Assembly: GCA_035650495.1 (NCBI GenBank)
Contig: DASRHK010000139.1
Span: 1-34,628 of the forward strand
Source of the DNA: DASRHK01 sp035650495
Lineage (GTDB): Bacteria; Pseudomonadota; Gammaproteobacteria; Nevskiales; Nevskiaceae
DNA length: 34,628 bases
Direction of reading: 5' to 3'
Every line of letters starts with the position of its first letter. Position 1 is the stretch's first letter. This document shows, piece by piece, positions 7,411-15,308 of the stretch. Position numbers and translations under genes: made by a program. Under the pieces are notes generated by a model. It was not told where the DNA came from. It worked only from the letters and a program-made list of their open reading frames with translations, and made no database searches.

Positions 7411-8661
7411 TTACTCGTCCTTCATCGCGCGCAGCTTCAGCATCTCTTCGCGCTGTGCGATCAGCCGTCCCGGCATTTCCTTCAGCACGTCCTCGAACAT
7501 CGAGCCCGGATCGTCCGGCGGCGGATTGCCGAGCGTGCCGTAGCTCGACGCTTCCTTGAGCTGCTCGACGACGTGCGCCTCGAGCTCCTTCTGCAATTTC
7601 TCGTGACGCTTGTCGTCCCATTCGCCGATCACGATGAGATGCTGCTTCAATCGCTCGATCGGATCGCCGAGCGGCCAGTTCTTCCACTCGTCGGCCGGTC
7701 GATATGCCGACGGATCGTCGCTCGTCGAATGCGCCGCGGCGCGATAGGTGAAGTGCTCGATGACCGTCGCGCCGTGATTGTTGCGCGCCCTGTCCGACGC
7801 CCACTTCGACGCCGCGTAGCAGGCGAGGAAGTCGTTGCCGTCGACGCGCAGACCCGGCAGTCCGTAGCCGATCGCGCGGGCCGCGAAGGTCGCGTGCTCG
7901 CCGCCGGCCATGCCCTGGAAGGTCGAGATCGCCCACTGGTTGTTCGAGATGTGGATCACGACCGGCGCTTGGTACACCGTCGCGAACGTGAGCGCGTAAT
8001 GGAAATCCGCTTCGGCGCTCGCGCCGTCGCCGACGTAACCCGCCGCGATGCGCTTGTCGCCGGAGTACGCCGACGCCATTGCCCAGCCGACCGCTTGCGG
8101 CAGCTGCGTCGCGAGATTGCCGGAGATCGAGAAGAAGCCGTAGTCGGGCTCCGAGTACATGATCGGCAGCTGGCGGCCTTTCACCGGATCCATCTTGTTG
8201 GAGAAGATCTGGTTCATCAGGCGCACGAGCGGGCAGCCGCGCGCGATCAGCAAGCCCTGCTGGCGATAGCTCGGGAAGCACATGTCGTCCTTGTGCATCG
8301 CCATCGCGCTCGCGACCGCGATCGCTTCCTCGCCGGTCGACTTGATGTAGAACGAGGTCTTGCCCACGCGCTGCTGCTTGACCATGCGCTCGTCGAACTC
8401 GCGCGTCAGCATCATGTGGCGCAGGCCGCTGCGCAGGAAATCGGGATCGAGCTTGGGATTCCACGGGCCGACCGCCTTGCCCTTGTCGTCGAGCACGCGG
8501 ATCAGGTCGTAGGCGTGATCGCGGATCTCGCCGGCGCCCACGTTGATCTCGGGCCGCGACACTTTGCCGGCCGGCGGGATCTTCAGGTCGCTGAAGTCGA
8601 CCTTGTCGCCGGGACGGCATTTCGGCTCCGGAATGTGGAGCTGCAACGACTTTTTATTCAT
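7411..8661 (-). CDS. bkdA1: branched-chain 2-oxo acid dehydrogenase E1 alpha subunit
   Basis: 416 residues. The N-terminus (LHIPEPKCRPGDKVDF) matches the BkdA1-type extension that pyruvate dehydrogenase E1 alpha lacks. The thiamine-diphosphate motif is GDGASAEADFHYAL...NNQWAIS, and the loop HSTSDDPSAYR is the equivalent of the phosphorylation loop. The end has MFEDVLKEMPGRL. The start is ATG 8659-8661 because GGAGG lies 11 bases upstream; an earlier ATG at 8683-8685 would have no such site. It follows ridA by 49 bases in the same direction. In context it would oxidise the branched 2-oxo acids released by DadA and RidA. Confidence 0.94.
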   Translation of the reverse strand: MNKKSLQLHIPEPKCRPGDKVDFSDLKIPPAGKVSRPEINVGAGEIRDHAYDLIRVLDDKGKAVGPWNPKLDPDFLRSGLRHMMLTREFDERMVKQQRVGKTSFYIKSTGEEAIAVASAMAMHKDDMCFPSYRQQGLLIARGCPLVRLMNQIFSNKMDPVKGRQLPIMYSEPDYGFFSISGNLATQLPQAVGWAMASAYSGDKRIAAGYVGDGASAEADFHYALTFATVYQAPVVIHISNNQWAISTFQGMAGGEHATFAARAIGYGLPGLRVDGNDFLACYAASKWASDRARNNHGATVIEHFTYRAAAHSTSDDPSAYRPADEWKNWPLGDPIERLKQHLIVIGEWDDKRHEKLQKELEAHVVEQLKEASSYGTLGNPPPDDPGSMFEDVLKEMPGRLIAQREEMLKLRAMKDE

Positions 8662-8710
8662 CTCTGTATTTTCCTCCGGTTCCATTTTACCGGAGGAACG
8701 TGCTGCTGGG

Positions 8711-9106
8711 TCACGCCAAGGCGATCGCCTCGATCTCGACGTCGAACTCCATCGGCCAGCCCGCGACGGGCACGAAGGTGCGCGCCGGATACTTGCCGTC
8801 CTTGAAGAACGTCGCGTAGACCTTGTTGATCGTGCCGTAGTGCGCCGCGTTGCAGGCGTAGATATTCACCTTGAGCACCTTGTCGAGCGACGAGCCCGCG
8901 GCCTCGAGCGACGCCTTGACGTTCTTCATGCACAGCTCGGTCTGCTCGGCGACGGTGATCCCCGTGCGCACCTTCTTGGTCTGCGCGTCGATCGGCGGCA
9001 TGCCGGAGACGAACACCAGTCCGCCGCCTTTGGCCGCGGCCGACAGCGGCGCGCCGACGGCTTCGGTGACGTCGGAGACGCCGGGAACGCGGATGAGCTC
9101 TCTCAT
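8711..9106 (-). CDS. RidA (YjgF/YER057c/UK114) family enamine/imine deaminase
   Basis: 131 residues, normal family length. Signature features are VFVSGMPPIDAQTKKVRTG (about 32-50), the Arg of KYPARTFVPVAGWP (the substrate carboxylate-binding Arg of active RidA proteins) and the terminal VEIEAIALA with its conserved Glu. Active members hydrolyse 2-imino acids to 2-oxo acids and ammonia. The start codon overlaps the stop of the S15-like hydrolase by 4 bases (ATGA at 9103-9106), and GGGAGA lies just upstream. Position between dadA (which makes imino acids) and bkdA1 (which uses 2-oxo acids) fits a role in clearing the DadA product. Confidence 0.93.
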   Translation of the reverse strand: MRELIRVPGVSDVTEAVGAPLSAAAKGGGLVFVSGMPPIDAQTKKVRTGITVAEQTELCMKNVKASLEAAGSSLDKVLKVNIYACNAAHYGTINKVYATFFKDGKYPARTFVPVAGWPMEFDVEIEAIALA

Positions 9107-10884
9107 GATTTTCTCCCGATTGGTACATACAGCGCGCTCGGATGCTGCGCATCGTGATACAGCTGCACGTTCACCGTGCGCGCATCCTTGATCGTCTCGT
9201 CGGCGACGACGCCGCCCGAGTTGAAATTCTTCTCGCTGTTGATCGAATTGATCGGCCCGATCACGAGCCGCAGCCGGCTGCCTTTCTTCACCAGGCGCGA
9301 CGTGAAGGTGAAGCGATCGAACGTGTACTGCAGCGCTTCGCCCTTGGGGACGAGCTTCGCCTCGCGCAGGCTCTCGCGATAGCGCGCGCGCTGGAGATCT
9401 CCGGTGAGCCGCACGCTCGATCCGTCGGGCAGGATCTCGTAGACCGTCGCGGCGAAGTCGGTGTCGGGCTGGTCGATCGCGATCCACGTGGAGAGCTTGA
9501 AGAAGCCGCTGATCTCCGTGTCCTCCGCGAAGGGCGCCGTGTGATAGACGAGCTCGCGCTCGCGACCGGCGTTCAGCACCATGCGCTGATCGAGCAGGGA
9601 ATCGGGATCGACTTCGGCTTCGAGCTTCGCGGTGCTGACGTCGCTCGGATCGTAGACGTAGCGATCCGCCGCGCCGCGGCCCGGCGAGCCCGCGGCGAGC
9701 GTTCCCGCATCGAACACCGAATCCGCGCCGGCGCCGCGCGAGTCGAGATAGAACGGCCGCGATTCCGCGGTGACCGCTTCGAGCGTGTCGGCGTAGCGCC
9801 ACTCGTCCGCGACCATCACGTAGTAGGCGACGCGCTTCTTCAGGAACTCGGGCTTCTTGCCGTTCTCCATCGTCCACGCGTACCACTCGGTGTGCAGCTT
9901 CGGCAGATCGACCATCGACGCGTCGCCGAAGTGCAAGCCGCCGACGTCCTGCTTCGGCGTGCGCGTGCCCGCGTGATCCCACGGGCCGATGATCAGGTAG
10001 TGCCGCGACTTCGCCTTCGCACTGCCGTGCTGCATGTGCTGCTTGTAGAACGCCAGCGCGCCGGGCTGATCGCCGTCGTAGCTGCCGGTGATGGTGAGGA
10101 TGGGCACCGAGAGCTTCGCGTATTGCTCGACGGTCGGGTTGTACGCGTCCCAGTGCGGACCCTGCGTGGGATAGTCGAGGTTCTCCTGGAAGGTCGGGTG
10201 GAAGATGCCGGTGAACTTCTCGAAGTCGCGCATCGACGCGCCCGCCTCGAACCATGCGCGGTTCTTCGCCATCCACCAGTCGCGATTGCCGAACAGCTTG
10301 TCCTGCGACGTGTGACCGGTGACGAGCGTCAGCCACTGGCCTTCGTACGGATTGAAGATGTTCGCGAACATCGGGAAGTCGACGCCGGCCTGCGCGGCTG
10401 CCGCCGGCACGATCGTCGCGAGATGCGGCGGCAGTTCTTTCGCGGTCGCCCACTGGTCATAGCCGGCGTAACTGCCGCCCCACATTGCAACCTTGCCGTT
10501 GCAGTACGGCTGCTTCGCGAGCCACTCGACGACGTCGTAACCGTCGCGCGCCTCCTGGATCATCGGACGGAACTCGCCTTCGGAATTGCCGCGCCCGCGC
10601 ACGTCGATGGTGAGGAACGGATAGCCGCGCGCGGCGAAGTAGATGCCGCGATCGTTGTAGTTCTGCGCGATGTACGGCGTCAGCGTGAACACGCACGGCG
10701 CGGGCTTCGACGATCCCTTCGGCCGGTAGACGGTCGCATCGAGCTTCACGCCGTCGCGCAGCGGGATCTTCACCGCCCAGGTGAGATCGACCTTCTCGGC
10801 ATCGTGATTCGGCGGCGTCGGTGCGTCGGCGGCATGCGCGGCGAAAGCGGCGACGGTGATCGCGATGAGCAGGGTGCGTTGCAT
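9103..10884 (-). CDS. secreted CocE/NonD-type alpha/beta hydrolase (peptidase S15 family)
   Basis: 593 residues with a signal peptide (MQRTLLIAITVAAFAAHA). The alpha/beta-hydrolase triad is visible: Ser138 in GGSYAG, Asp270 in TGSYDGD and His304 in GPWDHAG. The C-terminal third has the jelly-roll X-Pro dipeptidyl-peptidase-like domain (FFKLSTWIAIDQPDTDF...). Family members are X-Pro dipeptidyl peptidases, cocaine esterase, glutaryl-7-ACA acylase and alpha-amino-ester hydrolases, so it likely splits a peptide, amide or ester bond in the periplasm. ATG 10882-10884 has a perfect AGGAGG ribosome binding site. It lies 20 bases after dadA and overlaps ridA by 4 bases. Confidence 0.9.
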   Translation of the reverse strand: MQRTLLIAITVAAFAAHAADAPTPPNHDAEKVDLTWAVKIPLRDGVKLDATVYRPKGSSKPAPCVFTLTPYIAQNYNDRGIYFAARGYPFLTIDVRGRGNSEGEFRPMIQEARDGYDVVEWLAKQPYCNGKVAMWGGSYAGYDQWATAKELPPHLATIVPAAAAQAGVDFPMFANIFNPYEGQWLTLVTGHTSQDKLFGNRDWWMAKNRAWFEAGASMRDFEKFTGIFHPTFQENLDYPTQGPHWDAYNPTVEQYAKLSVPILTITGSYDGDQPGALAFYKQHMQHGSAKAKSRHYLIIGPWDHAGTRTPKQDVGGLHFGDASMVDLPKLHTEWYAWTMENGKKPEFLKKRVAYYVMVADEWRYADTLEAVTAESRPFYLDSRGAGADSVFDAGTLAAGSPGRGAADRYVYDPSDVSTAKLEAEVDPDSLLDQRMVLNAGRERELVYHTAPFAEDTEISGFFKLSTWIAIDQPDTDFAATVYEILPDGSSVRLTGDLQRARYRESLREAKLVPKGEALQYTFDRFTFTSRLVKKGSRLRLVIGPINSINSEKNFNSGGVVADETIKDARTVNVQLYHDAQHPSALYVPIGRKS

Positions 10885-10904
10885 GGTTCTCCTCCTTGTC
10901 CTTC

Positions 10905-12164
10905 CTAGCGCTGCGCGTCGTACGGCGCCGCTTCGATGTCGGTCGGCTTGCCGAGCATGAGATCCGCGAGCAGCCGTCCCGATCCGGTCGCGAATGTCCA
11001 GCCGAGATGGCCATGCCCGCTGTTGACGAACAGGTTGCGGAATTTCAGCCGGCCGATGCGCGGCACGCCGTCGGCGGACACCGGTCGCAAGCCGGCCCAC
11101 GGCTGGGCGTTGCTGCGATCGAGATACGGTGCGTACGAGGGATACACGCTGAGGAGCAGATCGAACAGGTTGTTGATGCGTCCGGGCGACGGCGACCGGT
11201 CGAACCCCGCGAACTCCGCAGTGCCTGCGACGCGCAGGCGATCCTTGAACGGCGTGATCGCGGCGTGCAATGCGGCGTCGATGATCGGCAAGCCCGGACG
11301 ATTCGGCCACGCGCCGGTCGGCACCGTGATCGAATAACCCTTCACCGGTCGCACCGGCAGTCGCGCACCGATCTTGCGGACGATCTCGGGGCTCCAGGTG
11401 CCGGCGGCGACGACGAATTGATCGGCGAATTGCTTGCCGTCCTGCGTGATCGCAGCGACGACGCGATCGCCGTTGACTTCGAAATCCTTCACCGTGGTGT
11501 CGAACGCGAAGGTCACGCCGAGCGCGCGCGCCTCACGCGCCAGCGCCTGCGTGAACATGCGCGCGTCGCCGGATTCGTCCTCGGGACAGTGGATGCCGCC
11601 GACGAGCTTGTCGGCGATGTCGGCGATCGCCGGCTCGAGCGTCGCGCTTTCCTTCGACGACAGCACGTTCACGCGCAGGCCCATCGTCTCGAGCGTGCGG
11701 AAACGCGCGATGGCTTCGTCGAAGCCAGGCTGATCGCGGAAGATCGTGAGCGTGCCGTTGCTGCGCGCGTCGTAGTCGAGGCCTTTCACCGAGCCGCGCA
11801 ATCCACGCAGCACGTCGAGGCTGTACGACGCGAGCCTGAGGTTCTTCTCCATGTTCGCGCGGAAGCGATCCGGCCTGGAGTTGGCGATGAACGACAGGCC
11901 CCACTTGGTCATCGCCGGGATCGCGCTCGGTCGCAGCAGGAACGGCGCGTCCTCGCGACCGAGCCATTTGAGCAGATGCCAGAACACGCCGGGCGAGTTC
12001 CACGGATCGGCCATGCTCGGCGTGAGCATGCCGGCGTTGGCGTGGCTGGTGCCGAGCGCGGGCGCCGACTCGCGATCGATCACCATCACCTCGCAGCCTT
12101 CGCGCGCGAGGAAATACGCGCTGGCGACGCCCATCAGGCCGGATCCGATCACCACGACTCGCAT
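10905..12164 (-). CDS. dadA: D-amino acid dehydrogenase, DadA-like FAD enzyme
   Basis: 419 residues. The FAD-binding Rossmann motif is at residues 6-30 (IGSGLMGVASAYFL, then EVMVIDRE), followed by the DadA-type SHANAGMLTPSMADPWNSPG. The C-terminal motif SGHGHLGWTFATGSG is typical of the DadA/glycine oxidase group. The reaction is oxidation of a D-amino acid to the 2-imino acid with electrons passed to the respiratory chain. The family also includes enzymes for hydroxyproline and other D-substrates, so the exact substrate is open. The start lies 4 bases after the stop of the YkvI-like transporter, and the S15-like hydrolase follows after 20 bases. Confidence 0.88.
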   Translation of the reverse strand: MRVVVIGSGLMGVASAYFLAREGCEVMVIDRESAPALGTSHANAGMLTPSMADPWNSPGVFWHLLKWLGREDAPFLLRPSAIPAMTKWGLSFIANSRPDRFRANMEKNLRLASYSLDVLRGLRGSVKGLDYDARSNGTLTIFRDQPGFDEAIARFRTLETMGLRVNVLSSKESATLEPAIADIADKLVGGIHCPEDESGDARMFTQALAREARALGVTFAFDTTVKDFEVNGDRVVAAITQDGKQFADQFVVAAGTWSPEIVRKIGARLPVRPVKGYSITVPTGAWPNRPGLPIIDAALHAAITPFKDRLRVAGTAEFAGFDRSPSPGRINNLFDLLLSVYPSYAPYLDRSNAQPWAGLRPVSADGVPRIGRLKFRNLFVNSGHGHLGWTFATGSGRLLADLMLGKPTDIEAAPYDAQR

Positions 12165-12168
12165 TGCG

Positions 12169-13248
12169 TCAGCCTTCCTTGAACACTTTGTACGCGCCGA
12201 TGGTCAGCACCGGGATCACCAGGATCGCGATGAAGAACCAGGTGAGCCAGCCGTAGCCTTTCGCGATCAGGCCGACCAGCCCGATCGCGTTCGCGGCGAA
12301 CACCGAGACGATCAGCACCGACAGCGACAGGGCAGGGCGCAACGCGCGCGGCATCGCGCGGCCGCGTTCGTCGTAGAGCTTGGCGACGCGCTCGTTGATC
12401 GCGTGCAACAACGCCGTGCCGGTCTTCACGAGCACGCCGAACAGCACGATCTGGAACAAACCCTGGAACCACGGCGCATTGAATTGCGCGAGCAGGAAAT
12501 TGGTCGGCACGTGCTGCTCGCCGATCTGCGGATAGAACGCCATCATCGCGACGAACAGCGCGACCCCCGGCAGCATCGCGATCGGCCCGCCAAGCAATCC
12601 GGCCGCGAGCGCCTCGCGGCGACGCGTCGCGTGACGGATCGTGAAGAACACTGCCGGGATGCACGACATGTTGTAGCCGGCGTAGCGGATCCCAGCGAGC
12701 AGCCAGCCGTCGGGCGTCGGCGATGTCCCGAAGCTGTATTCGATGCGCTCGCCGAACTGCGAGAACGTCCACGCGATGATCGCGACGTAGAGCGCGTAGA
12801 GCAGGAATGCCCACAGCGCGAGCACTTTCTCGATGACGCTCGAGCCGAAGAACACGAGGAAGCCGATCAGCGCCATCAGCAGCAGCGTGCCGGTGATCGT
12901 CGGCCAGCCGAAGCTCTCGTGCGCGACTTCGCCCGCCGCCGCGCCGAGTACCGCGAGCACGAGGATCAAGAGCGCGAAGTAAGCGATCTCGAACAGGAAC
13001 CACGCGCGCCCGAGCAGCACGATGAAGAACGATCGGTAGTCGTAGCTCTGCGTCATGCGCACGAGCTCGAACGAGATCGCGAGCACGGCGCTCCACACGA
13101 TCATCGTGACGATCATTCCGTAGACGCCGCCGATCGGGCCGGACGGCGCGAAGAATTCGATCAGCTCTCGGCCAGTCGAGTAGCCACCGCCGATGACGAC
13201 CGCCATGAAGATGAGGCCGGGCAGGAGATAGCGGTTGAACAGCGTCAT
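12169..13248 (-). CDS. YkvI-family membrane transporter (COG3949-like)
   Basis: 359 residues and about ten hydrophobic segments. It starts with LFNRYLLPGLIFMAVVIGGG and YSTGRELIEFF, the N-terminal pattern of the uncharacterised YkvI group, which is related to amino-acid transporters with the LeuT-like fold. ATG 13246-13248 is chosen because the membrane protein starts there; the open frame upstream is repeat-derived. Placement directly before dadA (4 bases) suggests uptake of an amino acid or small peptide product, but the substrate of this family is not established. The 318 bases upstream hold two palindromic elements. Confidence 0.8.
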   Translation of the reverse strand: MTLFNRYLLPGLIFMAVVIGGGYSTGRELIEFFAPSGPIGGVYGMIVTMIVWSAVLAISFELVRMTQSYDYRSFFIVLLGRAWFLFEIAYFALLILVLAVLGAAAGEVAHESFGWPTITGTLLLMALIGFLVFFGSSVIEKVLALWAFLLYALYVAIIAWTFSQFGERIEYSFGTSPTPDGWLLAGIRYAGYNMSCIPAVFFTIRHATRRREALAAGLLGGPIAMLPGVALFVAMMAFYPQIGEQHVPTNFLLAQFNAPWFQGLFQIVLFGVLVKTGTALLHAINERVAKLYDERGRAMPRALRPALSLSVLIVSVFAANAIGLVGLIAKGYGWLTWFFIAILVIPVLTIGAYKVFKEG

Positions 13249-13261
13249 GGGTTCGCGCGGC

Positions 13262-13363
13262 GGTCGAACGGTTTTGGCGGGGGACGGCCAAAAGAGCCTT
13301 CCCTGGCCGCCTCGTCGCCCGCCATCCCTGGCGGTCGAACGCCCCCGCCAAAACCGTTCAACC
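13262..13363 (-). repeat. palindromic intergenic element, copy 1 (inverted relative to copy 2)
   Basis: 22-base terminal inverted repeats (13262-13283 and 13342-13363, one mismatch) contain GAACGGTTTTGGCGGGGG. Read on the minus strand the interior has GCCAGGGATGGC, then CCAGGGAAGG, then CTCTTTTGG, the same order as copy 2 on the plus strand. A further 8-bp dyad, ACCACCGC/GCGGTGGT (13361-13388), lies at its edge. Together with copy 2 it accounts for most of the 318-base gap between the D-aminoacylase-like gene and the YkvI-like gene. Confidence 0.82.
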
Positions 13364-13447
13364 ACCGCGATCCGATGTCGGCGGTGGTGGGAGAGGGAAA
13401 AGCGACACGGCGGTGGTCGGATGCGCCACCGAGCCTCGCTGGCTGAC

Positions 13448-13546
13448 GGCTGAATGGCTTCGGCGGGGGCGTATGCGGCCAGGGACGGCCGCATACGAGC
13501 TCCAGGGAAGGAATTTTCAGGCGTCCCCCGCCGGAGCCGTTCAGCC
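13448..13546 (+). repeat. palindromic intergenic element, copy 2
   Basis: 22-base arms (13448-13469 and 13525-13546, 2 mismatches) that extend outward to 13441 and 13553 with one more mismatch. Inside is a perfect 11-bp hairpin CGTATGCGGCC/GGCCGCATACG (13470-13497) that carries the motif GGCCAGGGACGGCC, followed by CCAGGGAAGGAATTTTCAGG. The motif order matches copy 1 in reverse orientation. Confidence 0.82.
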
Positions 13547-13566
13547 GGCAGCCGCACCGAGCGCGT

Positions 13567-15252
13567 TCAGTGCCCGACATAACCCGGCCCACGCAACACG
13601 TGCCCCGGCTTCGCACCGGTGTGCTCGCCGTTCTCGACGACGACGACTCCGTTCACGAGCACATCGTCGATGCCGCTCGGATACACGAACGGATTCTCGA
13701 ACGTCGACTCGTCCTTGATCTTGTCGAGATCGAAGATCGTGACGTCGGCCCACATCCCTTCGCGGATCACGCCGCGATCGGCGAGTCCCATGCGCGCTGC
13801 GGGCCACGACGTCATCTTGCGGATTGCGTCGGGCAGGGTGAGCACGCCGCGCTTCTTCACGTATTCGGCGATCACGCGCGGGAACACGCCGTAGCTGCGC
13901 GGATGGCGCAGGCCGAGCGCGTCGACCTGGCCGTGATCGGCGGCGGCGGCGTCGCTTCCGATCGCGACCCACGGCGCCTTGAGCGCGGTCTCGATGTCGC
14001 GCTCGTCCATCATGAAATAGAGACCCATCGCGCGATTCGGCCGCGCGGCGATGACGATGTCCCACGCGACGTCCGCGGGATCCTGATGCAGCCCCTTGCC
14101 GATCTCCGCGAGCGACTTGCCTTTGTATTGCTCGTATTTCTCCGCGTGCGGATCGGCGAGCACGATGTGCTCCCAGCCGCCGCACGCTTCGACGAGATTC
14201 GACCAGCCCGGCAGCGATCCCTTCGCGAGGTCCTTCTTGGCCCGCGCACGCACCGCAGGATCCTTCAGCTTCTCGACGCCTTTTTCGTAGCCGTCGGCGT
14301 AGACCCAGCTCGGCGCGGTGACGTCGAGACCGGTTCCGCCTGCGGGATAAACGTACATGTCGGCGGCGATGTTGACGCCGCGACCGCGCGCGTCGTCGAT
14401 CAGCTTGACCGCCTGCGGCATGATCTTGCCGAAGCCGGGCGCGTAGGCGGCCTTGAAATGGAACACCTCGCCCTGCACGCCGCCCTTCTCGCTGATCTCG
14501 ATCACTTCGTTGATCGCCTTCAGCAGGTCCTTGCCTTCGTCGCGGATGTGGCTCGCATAGATGCCCTTGTACTTCGACGCGACCTTGGCGAGCTCGATCA
14601 ATTCCTCGGTGGTCTGGAACGACGACGGCGGATAGATCAGCGCCGTGGTGATGCCGAACGCGCCGCCCTGCATCGCGCGCGCGACGTGGTCCTTCATCTT
14701 CTCCATCTGCTCGCGTGTGGGCTTGCCGTCGCCGTCGCCCATCACCTCGACGCGCGCCTGCGTCGCGCCGTAGTAGGTGCCGAAGTTCATCGAGATGCCC
14801 TGCTTCTCGAGCTTCGCGAAATACGCGCCGATGCCCTCGGGCGGAATCTGATCGCCCTGGCCCTGCTCGGTCATCATCGCGCCGGTCGACGGGAAGCCGC
14901 CTTCGCCCGCGATGCCGGTGGTGACGCCCATCTTCACCTTGTTCTCGGCGAGCCCGTTGTGCGCGAGCTGATCGCCGGACTGATCCATCATGTCGACCCA
15001 GCCCGGCGAGACGTACTTGCCGCTCGCGTCGATCTCTTTCTTCCCACGCTCGCGGATCAAGCCGACCTTCGCAAAGCGACCGTTCTTGATGCCGACGTCC
15101 GCAGCGATCCACGGATTGCCGGCGCCGTCGAGCACGCGGCCGTTGCGGATGACGATGTCGTAGTCGCCCGGATTGCTGGCGCTCGGCATCTGCGCGCAGG
15201 CGACGAGCAGCATCGTGGTCATTCCCGCGAAGGCGGGAATCCAGTTCTTCAT
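13567..15252 (-). CDS. exported D-aminoacylase-like amidohydrolase (lipoprotein), copy 1
   Basis: 561 residues from ATG 15250-15252. The N-terminus is a lipoprotein signal: Lys2, a hydrophobic stretch and lipobox LVAC with Cys19. An ATG at 15304-15306, two bases after the upstream stop and with GGGG upstream, is a real alternative and would add an Arg-rich leader. The body is the N-acyl-D-amino-acid deacylase type: DIVIRNGRVLDGAGNPW at the start, ASHIRDEG and EVFHFKAA giving two metal His residues, and IGSDAAAADHG giving the catalytic Asp. The usual HxH after strand 1 (PGFIDxHxH) is replaced by PGWVDMMDQ, and GEGGF stands near where a metal Cys is usual. It probably acts on an N-acyl or peptide bond in the periplasm, with changed metal chemistry. 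Residues 1-11 come from a repeat element. Confidence 0.85.
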   Translation of the reverse strand: MKNWIPAFAGMTTMLLVACAQMPSASNPGDYDIVIRNGRVLDGAGNPWIAADVGIKNGRFAKVGLIRERGKKEIDASGKYVSPGWVDMMDQSGDQLAHNGLAENKVKMGVTTGIAGEGGFPSTGAMMTEQGQGDQIPPEGIGAYFAKLEKQGISMNFGTYYGATQARVEVMGDGDGKPTREQMEKMKDHVARAMQGGAFGITTALIYPPSSFQTTEELIELAKVASKYKGIYASHIRDEGKDLLKAINEVIEISEKGGVQGEVFHFKAAYAPGFGKIMPQAVKLIDDARGRGVNIAADMYVYPAGGTGLDVTAPSWVYADGYEKGVEKLKDPAVRARAKKDLAKGSLPGWSNLVEACGGWEHIVLADPHAEKYEQYKGKSLAEIGKGLHQDPADVAWDIVIAARPNRAMGLYFMMDERDIETALKAPWVAIGSDAAAADHGQVDALGLRHPRSYGVFPRVIAEYVKKRGVLTLPDAIRKMTSWPAARMGLADRGVIREGMWADVTIFDLDKIKDESTFENPFVYPSGIDDVLVNGVVVVENGEHTGAKPGHVLRGPGYVGH

Positions 15253-15292
15253 TGCGCGACGAAAACTGGATGCCCGCCTACGCGGGCATGAC
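15218..15292. repeat. 75-bp double-hairpin repeat spanning the start of the D-aminoacylase-like gene
   Basis: Arms GTCATTCCCGCGAAGGCGGG... and ...CGCCTACGCGGGCATGAC form two stem-loops: ATTCCCGC/GCGGGAAT (15221-15240) and ATGCCCGC/GCGGGCAT (15270-15289). The two halves are near-perfect reverse complements over 30 bases. It is the same family as 5915-5991. On the minus strand it supplies the start codon and the residues KNWIPAFAGM, the commonly seen translation of this kind of repeat. Confidence 0.85.
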
Positions 15293-15308
15293 GAGTGCGA
15301 CTTCATCG

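Noticed and set aside
6275..8620. Single 781-residue minus-strand protein joining the two Bkd E1 regions
   Set aside because: Only its C-terminal 337 residues are BkdA2; the rest is the wrong frame of bkdA1, with Arg-rich shadow composition.
13262..13546. CRISPR array
   Set aside because: Only two copies, in opposite orientation, with terminal inverted repeats and no regular spacers or cas genes.
13249..13557. 103-residue N-terminal extension of the YkvI-like transporter
   Set aside because: The extension is a translation of the two palindromic elements and lacks homology; the membrane protein begins at 13248.
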